Assembly: GCA_030770545.1 (NCBI GenBank)
Contig: CM061100.1
Span: 15,391,576-15,455,575, forward strand
DNA length: 64,000 nucleotides
Reading direction: 5' to 3'
Source of the DNA: Macropodus opercularis
Lineage: Eukaryota; Chordata; Actinopteri; Anabantiformes; Osphronemidae
The notes beneath the pieces are model-generated. The model saw only the letters and a program-made list of their open reading frames with translations, was not told the origin of the DNA and did no database searches. Each line of letters starts with the position of its first letter. Positions within the stretch are counted from its first letter, which is position 1. Made by a program: the position numbers and the translations under genes. Positions 30,171 to 41,701 of this stretch are shown in pieces.

Positions 30171-33100
30171 CGCAGCTTTGAATTAATGAAGATTATTTTA
30201 CTCAGTGGAAGTAAAACCTACCTACCTATCGTTCAGTGGCTTTATTTTGTGTAAACACACACACGCAGAAGCTTCACTTTGGAGACTGGAGCTGGAGAAT
30301 GAAAGATCTTGACGTTCGGCACAAAGTACGTCACAAATGATGTCAGATAGTTTGTGTGTTTGTCTCGCCGGACACTTTTAAGTTGATAAATGAGTCCTTG
30401 TTACTGGTTCTGGTGCTGGTCAAGCACTGGAATCTGCCCTGGTCCTGAACCTTGACCCCCGTCAGCTGCAGTGAGGCGTTTCCTCCGGAGATCTGATCCC
30501 GGAACAGCGACGTCCTGCCTGTGAAGCGCTGGTCCTGGTTTGTGAGCTGGTCTCGGTAGTCATGGCAGGAGTGGACATGAAGGTCACATCAAGGTCAGCG
30601 TCTCCCTGAAAGCTGCACGGTAGCGCGCATGTTTCCATGGCAACACACGACGCAAACATTCATACAGAATTAGATGATTGAATTATTTAGAGGTTTTAAA
30701 TATTCATTAGGTGAGGATCCTATAGCTGATTTAGTTCTACTTGAGTATTTCTTCGCTTTCTTGTTTCACTGTGATCATTTAGTCGACAGTTCACCCAGTG
30801 TAAAATTGAAAAGCTGCTTTCTGTCGTGTGAAACAGGCCTCATGGAGTTTGTGTTGTGCAAATCGCTGTATTTTTGGTTTTGAAGTGTCAAACGCTTTTA
30901 GTTCTTTTACGCAGCATAAAAATCTTCCCATTGTCACTTACGTTGATGCTGTAATGAAACGTCTGTTTATTATAAATAAAACTTGTGTTAATGAAACCAG
31001 CTCAGAAATAGACGGCGTCGTCTGCTCTAAACGCTCGGCACCAAATGGAATCCGATTCAGTTCATTTCACTTTTTCATGTGTTTTTCTTGCTGGTTTTTA
31101 ATATTTTTCTCGTTATGGGGGTTTGTGTGTTTCATAATCAGGCGATGTCCGTGACTCACACATCCAGCAGACAAAGAACGGGCCTGGCTCTGATTATCCG
31201 GTCCGCACAGCCGTCCGTGAGCAGGTCCGTTCTAAACAGAACCATCGTGTTTCTCTACAGATGTGACGTCGTTGAGGTGCGTCCAGATCAGATGCGTCAT
31301 GGATGAACATGTTCCAGTTAACGGAGGGCTGGGACCAAGTCCCCGACGCCGCTGGAGGAAGAGACCTACTGGGAGGAGGAAGAGCGTTTTTCTATTGGCT
31401 GGGATCGGTAGGAGAATTTCTCTAGTATGTTATTACCAGTAATGAGTGCGTCGCCTTCGCTGTGATCTTTAATACGCGCAGGCGTAATGATGACACGTTG
31501 GGGTCCAGTCTCTGACGATGATGTTACACACATTGCTCTAAACCGAGTCTCTAGGTGGAGACGCAGCGTAGTTAGTTGATAGCAGTTTAAACCAGGTAGT
31601 GGTTTGCTGACGCATCAATATGTGACGTGTCTAATGTGAATATTTGACGCTGGCTTGATTCTCGTTGCGTCTCTCGGGGCAGGACGAGCGTGTCCTGGAG
31701 GGATTCCTTCAGACATCGGGGTCGGAGTAAACCTCCGGCTGGTCGCCTCCTCTCAGACCTACCTGATCCCGCAAGAGTCCAGAACCACAGGACGGAACCG
31801 ACCAGTGAGAACTGGGTGAGACTGGGTCTGCTCATGTCAGGTTAGTCCTCAGTTCAATAAAGATTTCGGTTTCCTCCAGATCATCGTTAGGTGCGACGGT
31901 CTCCCCAGAACCGTGACACTGAGCGGATGCTCGTGAGCAGGGAGGGAACCAACTGGATCCGATCCGTCACTGACCTCACGCAAACCGATTACTTGCGTTT
32001 GTTTTATTGTAGTTTTCTCTACATTTAGACTAAATTAGTAAAAACACAAAGTGGAACGGTTTTCTTCACGTCACTTAATTTTCCTAAGGTACATGTGGAG
32101 TGAGCTGACACCTTTCAAAATAAAGCTGTGATGATGCTTTATTAGCTCACAAATGATCTAGAAGATTTAATGATTTGATTGTGTTATAACAACCTTAATG
32201 ACCTGAAGACCTCAAGTTACTGTTGGTACCAGCACCACGGCGGCAGACACAGGGAAGGAGAGCTTCATTTAACATCAACTGTCGTTTCAGTCTTGCACGT
32301 TGCAGGTAAAAGTCCAGGTTCACGTCCAGAGTCCAGGACTTGCTTCTTGACCCGGAATCCACAGAGACCAGTAAATGTCTAGATCTGATCCAGGAGATTC
32401 TCTCGATGTTTGTCTCTGTTTGTGTGGAAGGAGGAGGGAACGACATCTGTTTCCATTGACGCGGCTCAGTCCGTCCACTACTGGCTCAAGGTGTACGGAT
32501 ACGCGTCGGTTCCTAAAGGTGAGGTAACGACAACAACAGCGATGCTTTACGCACGGTCACGTACTCTACGCGTCCACGGCTTCTTTGCACGGGGTAGATT
32601 AGAGCCGATTCCTGAGGGCCTTTCACTGGCTGCAGGGTCTCCTCAGAGGAGGACGGATCGCTGCTGGCTCATCCAAAAACCAGAGGCGAGCGTTAATCTA
32701 CACACGAACGCACACAGTTCACTTCCTGTCCTAGAGAAATGGCGCCAACGTTTACTTATGTCGGTTATTTATATGCTCATTTTCATATTAGAAATCAATC
32801 AGATATCAGTAGAATTAATAGAGGTGACAAGTCACGTTAAACACTCACACTGTACATGATCCTATTTAACCTGTGTGTTTCTAATATAAATGCACAGACG
32901 AGTTTTAGGTCACGTCATTGTGATGTTTGTGTCTTTACCCTGCAGGCCAAGAAAGTTCTACACCGGGCAGCACAACGAGAGCCGCTGCTACGTTCTGCAC
33001 CAGGACGAGAAAAGCCAAAGCCCCACTGAGAACGTAGCACCAAGAACCGACGCCAGAAAACCTACACGGTTTGTCAGACGCTGCAGCAAACTGCGCTTAC

Positions 33101-33199
33101 GTGACACTGACCCACAGGGAGTTTGAGGACAGGCTGAGCGAAGGATGGCGCTCATACACACTCTAGTGTGTTACTGTGGCGCTGATTACTGTACAACAA

Positions 33200-33865
33200 A
33201 GGAGCAACCCCCTCCTCCCCCACACTGAGCTCTCTGCCTTCCTCACATTGAGGGAGGTGGAGTCATTTCAACGCTGCAGAACAAAGTGAAGAGTTGCCTG
33301 AATCAACTGAAACACACCTGGAAACCGTGACTATGCAGCACTGTTCAGAAACACATACGCGTCTGTCCAGCCAGTCGACGATAGGAACCTGAAGCTGAGT
33401 GTTAGAAACGATGTTTGAATGGTAGTGATGCAAACAGAGTCGCTACACAGGCCCTGAATAAAATACTAGCAACCACAGACATCGGCCAAACTAAGGAGTC
33501 GATGCCCCGGAGGAGCAGCAGAACCAGCGTCTGCTCAACCAACGTGACGGACGGCGGACGCAGCGGCTCAGCTGAAGCCTGAACATTCTACCCATGCGCT
33601 GCTACGCAGACACGTCCACGTGTTGGTTCTGCTTTTAAGTTTGAGGAAGTGCACACACAGTAACATGCTATAAATGACACTGACTGTGTTTCTGGACTTT
33701 ATTGATTTGTATCTATTATTGGAAATTCTATCAAATGTACGGTTTACCAAAAAAAAGCAGCAACATGACAAAGTCTCCCTCAGCAAACTGTTGGACCGAC
33801 TCACGTTTGTTAATGTGTTCAGGAATTTATCCGGTTTAATCAACTTACAGATGACACCGGTACAG
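33200..33865 (+). repeat. duplicated block A (unit 2)
   Basis: Unit-2 copy of 3030-3695, including the single minisatellite-like seed at its left end (33200-33262). The diverged paralogue in the same unit is 45402-46014. Confidence 0.85.
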
Positions 33866-34376
33866 TTGAGGATGGGGGTTTAGTCTGTTTTATTTTTACA
33901 GTTTTGCTACGACCTGATACAGGTTAAGATGCAATTTATTGAATCTCTTACTGGTGGGTGGAGGTTTCAAAAATCAAAGGAGCTTAACATGAACATGTAG
34001 CATTCGGTCTACTCTGGCTGAATGTTTCTAGCTAACAGACATTGACCTCAGGGGAAGGAGAGCTAGCACGCTTGCTCTTTCTTTGCCGTATGACAACCAC
34101 GCTTTCTCTGCAAACCAGAAGGTGCGTAAAAGGCACGACAGGGTTACTCCCAAACCCAGCCAACACACATAGAGACGCCTTCACACACACGCTACACGCA
34201 CAACCTCACACACAAGCAGCAGAGAGAGAGTCCCAAGAGCACCGACGCAGGGAGAAAGTGGACGTCCTCCGAAGAAAGAGCTGGGGTTGAAACCCGGGTA
34301 AGACGGCAGCGAAGGGGCCTGGATCCGGTGCCGCCGCCGTGTCCGAACAGAACAAACGAACCGCTGGAATGGATCG

Positions 34377-34815
34377 TTTCTGGTCCTTCAGCTGGTCGGA
34401 CAGCCGGGCGCAGGTGGCCTGGATGTACCAGCCGCGCTGGCGGAGGGCACGCAAACCCAGCTCGTCTGTGACCTCTGCAGCATTCATAGCGTTGGGCAGA
34501 TGCTGGGAGGGGAAACTGAAATGTATCGAGCTGGTTCCGAAAACTCACGTCAGTGAAGGTGCTAAACGTCACGTGTATGCGCCAAAGAAACAAATGCGAC
34601 CTCACCTGTTTATTTGCCAACACGAGCAGCGCAGCGTCTCCGAGTTGGTCGTCGGCGAACATGCTGGACGGCTCCTCGCCTCGTTCACTCGCTCTCTGCC
34701 GTTGCTGAGCCCGAGAACCAAAACACAGCATTTACAGCATTAAAACCTGTGACCAGGGATGAACAAAGGTTTACCTGAACAGTCCATTCCAACAAAAACG
34801 ATCCCTCTCAGGTTG
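34377..34815 (-). pseudogene. ARF-family small GTPase pseudogene (unit 2)
   Basis: Identical duplicate of the minus-strand ARF relic in unit 1. It has the same exon-like segments (34606-34704 and 34377-34502), the same frameshift, the same altered NKxD motif and the same missing stop. The inactivating changes therefore predate the 30-kb duplication. Confidence 0.8.
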
Positions 34816-35841
34816 AAAGCTGTGGAAATAATTATATGCAAATGACTCCTGCTGCTTAATAATTCGCTTCTCTGGATAAAAGCCACATCCTCATATTCAT
34901 GCCCACGCGGAGACGTCAGACTCCCAGTGAACCACACAGAATCCAACTGCTGGACAGTAACAACTCTCTTCAATCCTCAAGGCTGAGGACAAATGAGACA
35001 CGAGGATGTTTCACGCTGGTAGATGGTTCATCGTCCCTTGACATTTTCTGACACACTTGCAACGGTGCCGGTATTTTTGGCCATGTCTGTACATGTTCAG
35101 CCTGGAATTTAGCTGCAGTTTCATCATCGTCGTCATGTCAGGAAAACACAGATTGGCATAATGTGGACCTTTGACAACTGAATACTTCACCAGTCATGGC
35201 TTCACCAGCCTCAGCCTCATCCCTTAAGCACCGATGAGGACACCTATGGGCAGCAATGTTCACCAACACCAGCTACCACCCCCACCCCTCCTCACCTTCA
35301 GTGTTCTGGAGGTAGTGGCGCCACAGCGCCCACACTGTGAAGCTGATGTTCTTGTATTCACAGTTTCAACATTAAGCTGAAGTTACATGATGCAAAATAA
35401 TAGAGTATCATTAGATGGGTTGAACACCAGCCTTGTACTTCAACCGCACTTAAGCTTGTGTTGGGCCTCTACCACTAGGCACAGTAGCAGACTAACCATA
35501 TGCTGCTGGGAGAATTTTCTGATATATTTAGCTACTTCGTGCTTTTTAGATAAATGAATATGCTCGTATATAATTTTAAAAGTCAGATGTTGAGTTGTTG
35601 GTAGTTGGTAGATTAAAGCAGACGTTAGTAACCAACCCAATGGAGCTTTGCCTGCTCCACTGTTTCATTTCATTATCATCTCAGATTTCCTTCATTACTC
35701 TGGTGACCCTTAGAGGCTACACTCATTCGGTAGCAGCTGCTTCTTCTTGAATGTCTCCATCTAGAGTCTAAATCTATACAACTGGAACCTGAAGTTTAGT
35801 CCGGTTAAATATTTACAGGTGTTTCTACCTGCCAGTTCTGT

Positions 35842-36185
35842 CCTGGACTGTCCACTGGACTCTGTGGAGGAGGTGGATGAGAGGAGCTGACATCCATCAT
35901 GGACAATGCTTCTCACCCACTGCATCAACTGTGGAGGCTCTGAGCAGCTCCTTCAGCACTAGACTGATGCATCTCCAGTGTAGGCAGGAGCGGTGCCGCA
36001 GATCCTTCATTCCCACGGCTGTTAGACCCTACAACCAATCAGTCTAACAGCCCCACTACACACACTCTCTCTGTTTTATATTTTTGCACCGTTGCTCCAC
36101 CGATCCTTTGTCATCCCTGGCAGCTGCTGTAACAATTACATTTCCCAAGTGTGGGACCAATAAAGGGTTAGCTTATCTTATCTTA
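35842..36185 (+). mobile_element. non-LTR retrotransposon 3' end (unit 2)
   Basis: Unit-2 copy of the 5'-truncated LINE tail at 5690-6033, with the same polyadenylation-like AATAAA and terminal TTATC repeats. Confidence 0.6.
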
Positions 36186-37204
36186 CCTGTGGCGGCATGA
36201 AACCAAACACAGCAGCAGAAATGAAAAAGCAGACTCTTTGATAATGGGCTAGACATTATTTGTTGTCCAGTGGCCATTGAAACGTTGGGGAAAAAAATAG
36301 TCAAAGACCGTTTTACAGTACATTACAACTGTATCCACATGACTGACCCTAAAGAGAGTAACAGGACAGAACAGCATTAAAACAAGCCATTTCATGCTCG
36401 TTTCTGGGCCACGTGTTTGAACAGGCCGCTGTACAAGCGCTACCATCAAAGAGCAGCACATCCTCCCAGTCCCAAATAAGCATTAACTTGTGCTTCTCAG
36501 ATGGAGGAACCAGCCCCATAGGTTTACTCACAGCCAGTGATCCTGAACCTGCAGCTTGGGACACGGCTGCAGACGCCACACAGACCTTAGAACCGTCCGC
36601 GAAGGAGGACGTGCAGTCTGGTGGACTGGCGTCAGGAGGCACTTCTCCATCCTGGTTCTGCACAGCGGGTTCCAGATCCGTCAGGGGAGACGGGAGCACA
36701 CGGAGAGAACCAAACAACACGAGTTGTTACAGCTTCTGAACTGCAAACCTCAGGTTCATGGTGCTCCTTTCAGCCCGTGCAGACTCTGGCCAATCAGTCC
36801 TCACATGTACATCCTGGCCCCATAGCAACATGTATGTTGACACAAACATTCTAAAAACCTTTAGGCAACAAACAGCGGCAGAGAGAGGTAGGAATTTTTA
36901 CAGCTCTGCTAAAAACGTGCATTTCCTTGTATTTTGTGTTCAGTTCACCCTAATTGTGTTTAGGAAGATGTTAAGTGACTTTAGCTGCGTAGTTTGAGTC
37001 AGTGACTGTAGATCAGCCTAGATGTGCTTTTACTGGAGTCAGCTATAGACCATAGACGCTGGTTGTACAGGTTTAAAGTTAACACGCGGCTTCACAGCAG
37101 GGACATTTAACCTTCAATACATTGACACATTTGGTTCTGGACGGGTGAGAGGTTTTAAGGGAGGCCTGAGAGTCGACAGCTGTGTAAAGCTCTCGGTGGC
37201 AGGA

Positions 37205-37305
37205 GCTAACGGTTAGCATCGCTGTATGCTAACGGTTAGCATCGCTGTATGCTAACGGTTAGCATCGCTGTATGCTAACGGTTAGCATCGCTGTATGCTA
37301 ACGGT
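37205..37305. repeat. 23-bp palindromic tandem repeat (unit 2)
   Basis: Unit-2 copy with the same number of repeats as unit 1. Confidence 0.95.
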
Positions 37306-38369
37306 TCTTATGCTAAAGGTGAGCGCCTACATGGCGATGCTAGCCGTTAGCACGCCGATGCTAAGTGAAGGTTCGGTACCGTGGTCAGCTGCAGAGACAC
37401 CTGCTCCTCTGCCCCACTCTCCCCTCTGAGAGGTTCCTCCTCTGGGGAATCGACCACGGCCTCCGCTTCTCTGGCAGAACGAACACGTCCAGACCAAGTC
37501 ACGCAGTCAAGTCCACGACACTCTCCGCAGACAGGAAGCGTTGCTATGGCGACGCTTTGTTAGGTCCAGGCCTCTTCCCCTGGTCTCTGGTCTGCACAAG
37601 TATAATGAGCTTGAACGATGATCTGTTATTGTGGGACTGTGTTGGTACGTGAATAACGTTACGGTTCCTTATCATTACGCTGTGTGATACTCCTAGAAAG
37701 TAAACACGTAAATGGCTGCAGCCGCTTCACAGGCGTCACACGTTAGATTCCCTGTCACACGCTGCTGTTCCTGTGACGCAGCCAGAGCTGAATTAATTGG
37801 GTTTAGTTACTGTAAGTTAATGGTACGAACTGGGTTTGGGGAGCGAACGTGACGTCCACCTGCGCCAGAGGAAACACACGACAGCACAACGTTAGGAGCA
37901 GGTGGGAGCAAGGCCGTCAAAAGGGGAAAAGCAGGCTTCGATTCATTAAAGTCCCCAGAGTCAACGTCGCGTTACAGCACAACGACCCCTTGAAACACAC
38001 GATGGCCAACATCTCAGAGAACAGCAGCATGTTCCACTAACACTGACTACAGAGGCTGAGTGGAAGGTGCTCATGTTCCCCAGCCTGACGTATTGAACAC
38101 GAGGTCACAGGTCAAACAACGCGCGACACCGAGGAGAAACGTTCTCACCGAGGTTTGCAAAGCAGCTGCTGCGCGAAACCTTCTGTGACACGTCAGCCTG
38201 CGTCCACCTAGAAAAGACTGCATCCGTGTGTTTCTGCCATTAAACACGGACCCAATGTGAAGCTCTGCTTGTTCATCCTGATTATTGGATTTGAAATTGA
38301 AAACACAATGTTTTCATGGTGTCACTGACATTTGATTCCAAAATAAACTTTAGTATTGTGTCATTACAG

Positions 38370-38861
38370 ATGAGACAACGAGAAGAAAAGATAGAAAAGA
38401 TGGAGGAACAAATGGAGAAAGAGGAAAAGAAGAAGGAGGACGTAGAGGAGGTAAAGGAGGAGGAGGTGGAAAATAGAAAAAAAAAGAGGGAGACAATAAA
38501 AAAGGAGAAAAGGGAAGAAAAGGACAAACTAAAGAGGGAGAAAAGAGAAAGGAAAAGAGAGGAAAAAGAGGAGAAAGAAAAAAGAAAGAGAGAGAAAAAG
38601 GAGGAGAAAGAAGAAAGAAAAAGGGAAAAAAGAGAAGAAAATGAGAAACTAAAGAAGCAGAAAGAGGAAGAGAAATTTAAAAACACTCTTCTAGAATTCA
38701 TGAAAACGGAGAGAATTAAGCAAAGAAAATGGGAGGAAAAGAGATCTAAAAATGTCAATTGTGAGTGGGAACTAAGAAAACAAAACATTTCACGTCCATT
38801 TAACATTAGATCTACAAACACATACGTAACAAATTATGTAAATTCTTGGGTTTTTGTTTAG
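38370..38861 (+). CDS. possible exon: Glu/Lys/Arg-rich coiled-coil open frame (unit 2)
   Basis: Identical to 8218-8709, with the same acceptor-like site before it and the same stop. Identity of the two copies says nothing about selection because the whole unit is near-identical. Confidence 0.3.
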   Translation: MRQREEKIEKMEEQMEKEEKKKEDVEEVKEEEVENRKKKRETIKKEKREEKDKLKREKRERKREEKEEKEKRKREKKEEKEERKREKREENEKLKKQKEEEKFKNTLLEFMKTERIKQRKWEEKRSKNVNCEWELRKQNISRPFNIRSTNTYVTNYVNSWVFV

Positions 38862-40318
38862 GGTAAAGGGAAGGGAAAAGGGGAGGGTTAGGGAGGAGGA
38901 GAAGAAAGAAAAGGAGAGGGGGGGAGAAGGGGAGGGTTAGGGAGGAGGAGAAGAAAGAAAAGGAGAGGGTGGGGGGGAGAAGGGGAGGGAGAGGGAGGAG
39001 GAGAAGAAAGAAAAGGAGAGGGTGGGGGGGAGAAGGGGAGGGAGAGGGAGGAGGAGAAGAAAGAAAAGGAGAGGGTGGGGGGAGAAGGGGAGGGAGAGGG
39101 AGGAGGAGAAGAAAGAAAAGGAGAGGGTGGGGGGAGAAGGGGAGGGAGAGGGAGGAGGAGAAGAAAGAAAAGGAGAGGGTGGGGGGAGAAGGGGAGGGAG
39201 AGGGAGGAGGAGAAGAAAGAAAAGGAGAGGGTGGGGGGAGAAGGGGAGGGAGAGGGAGGAGGAGAAGAAAGAAAAGGAGAGGGTGGGGGGAGAAGGGGAG
39301 GGAGAGGGAGGAGGAGAAGAAAGAAAAGGAGAGGGTGGGGGGAGAAGGGGAGGGAGAGGGAGGAGGAGAAGAAAGAAAAGGAGAGGAGGGGAGGGAGAGG
39401 GAGGAGGAGAAGAAAGAAAGAAAATGAGAGGGGGGGAGAAGGGGAGGGAGAGGGAGGAGGAGAAGAAAGAAAAGGAGAGGAGGGGAGGGAGAGGGAGGAG
39501 GAGAAGAAAGAAAGAAAAGGAGAGGGGGGAGAAGGGGAGGGAGAGGGAGGAGGAGAAGAAAGAAAAGGAGAGGGGGGGAGAAGGGGAGGGTTAGGGAGGA
39601 GGAGAAGAAAGAAAAGGAGAGGGTGGGGGGGAGAAGGGGAGGGAGAGGGAGGAGGAGAAGAAAGAAAAGGAGAGGGTGGGGGGGAGAAGGGGAGGGAGAG
39701 GGAGGAGGAGAAGAAAGAAAAGGAGAGGGTGGGGGGAGAAGGGGAGGGAGAGGGAGGAGGAGAAGAAAGAAAAGGAGAGGGTGGGGGGAGAAGGGGAGGG
39801 AGAGGGAGGAGGAGAAGAAAGAAAAGGAGAGGGTGGGGGGAGAAGGGGAGGGAGAGGGAGGAGGAGAAGAAAGAAAAGGAGAGGGTGGGGGGGAGAAGGA
39901 GAGGGAGGAGGAGAAGAAAGAAAAGGAGAGGGTGGGGGGAGAAGGGGAGGGAGAGGGAGGAGGAGAAGAAAGAAAAGGAGAGGGTGGGGGGAGAAGGGGA
40001 GGGAGAGGGAGGAGGAGAAGAAAGAAAAGGAGAGGGTGGGGGGAGAAGGGGAGGGAGAGGGAGGAGGAGAAGAAAGAAAAGGAGAGGAGGGGAGGGAGAG
40101 GGAGGAGGAGAAGAAAGAAAGAAAATGAGAGGGGGGGAGAAGGGGAGGGAGAGGGAGGAGGAGAAGAAAGAAAAGGAGAGGAGGGGAGGGAGAGGGAGGA
40201 GGAGAAGAAAGAAAGAAAAGGAGAGGGGGGAGAAGGGGAGGGAGAGGGAGGAGGAGAAGAAAGAAAAGGAGAGGGGGGAGGAGAAGGTGAGGGGGAAGAA
40301 AAAGAAGGGGGGGGGGGG
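38862..40318 (+). repeat. 52/53-bp polypurine minisatellite (unit 2)
   Basis: Same length, same internal variants and same 12-G run near the right end as in unit 1; I saw no difference between the two arrays. Confidence 0.97.
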
Positions 40319-40659
40319 TAAAGGGAGATGGGGGAGGAGGCACAAAAAGAGTGGAAAGAATAACCAGAGAGGGAGTAGGAGGAGCACAGGAGCAGCCTGA
40401 CAGCCTGGGCCACTAAATGTCAAAGTAAGACACTAATGGTTTGTACTGTAAATGTCTGTGGCAGCCACCTGACGACAACGTGACCAGCGGTGACGCCGCG
40501 ACCGTCGTGACATGAACCTGTATTGATCCCACACTGGGGAAATGTCCACGTTACAGCAGTGCAGCGAGAACAAAAGACTAAAGGGGCTCATGTACCATTT
40601 AAAAATGTAAAATAGAAAAGTATCCGTAAGTCGACTGAGTGACCACCGCTACCGGCCGG

Positions 40660-41227
40660 GTTTGGAAGGCTGGTTCGCCCACGACGGGTAAGATCCCACC
40701 TCAAACCCCGGGACGACCTAAGGCAGGCACAGTCACGATAACCTGGGAGGCTGTTTTCTCTGACGCGCCAGGCACATGCCCCCAAAACACGACGACACGG
40801 AGACGGTGGTGGGTAGGGCCGCCATCGCCTCGGTGCCAAGAGGTGTTCAGAGGAACGGGCAGAGTAGCGGGTGCGAGAATCCAACAACAGCCTCTTAGCT
40901 GCTAGTGGTGCGTTAACATGGAAGGCTGGTTCGCCCGTGACGGTAAGATCCCACCTCAAACCCCGGGACGACCTAAGGCACAGTCACGATTGTTTGAAGT
41001 CACTTACGAGCCTCAGGAGGCAGGAGTCGTCCACCAATCGTAGGGTCGGCGGTTCGACTCCCGGCTCCTCTGGATTTGATTGATGGTTGATGTGTCGTTC
41101 AGACGCTGGACTAACTATGAGTCTATGAGTCCACTCAGTGACCTCCAGGTTTGGAAGGCTGGTTCGCCCATGACGGGTAACATTCGTAAACCGGGAGGCA
41201 CCGTCACGATAACCTGTGAGGCCGTTG
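40660..41227 (+). repeat. three degenerate ~240-bp repeats (unit 2)
   Basis: Unit-2 copy of 10508-11075. The dispersed partial core in this unit is at ~57566-57597. Confidence 0.8.
40997..41074 (+). mobile_element. tRNA-like SINE/pol III B-box segment (unit 2)
   Basis: Unit-2 copy, with an intact GGTTCGACTCC B-box. Confidence 0.5.
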
Positions 41228-41421
41228 TGTCACACCAGGCACGTGCCCCCCAGCCCAGCCTGCTCCCCCAGCCTCCTCCATCAGAGTGACTGTGCTGCTG
41301 TGTTTGGTAGTTTGGTGTCATCAGGTGGTCGCCTCGTGCATTTATAGAAGAAACCTTTAACTAAATGAATTTATTGAACTCAAGTTAAGCTGTGATGTGT
41401 CCAGTCCAGACAGCAACAAGG

Positions 41422-41628
41422 AGCCGGGTTGGATTCCCGGGTGGCCCAGGTGCTTTTCTGTGAGGAGTTTGCATGTTCTCCTCGTGTCGGTTTCCTCCCA
41501 CAGTCCAAAGACATGCAGTCATTTAACTGGAGACTCTAAACTGTGACTGTTTGTTCCTCTCTGCCTGTAAGTGGTTCTGTGATGGACTGGCGACCTGTCC
41601 AGGCTAAACCCTGCCGCTCGCCCACATA
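41422..41628 (+). repeat. teleost dispersed repeat, class uncertain (unit 2)
   Basis: Unit-2 copy of 11270-11476. Confidence 0.65.
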
Positions 41629-41701
41629 GAAAGTTAGAAAGGTGCTTTATTCAAGCCACAGCACAGCGTCCAGCAGAAACCAGTGACAGCTGGACGCTGG
41701 G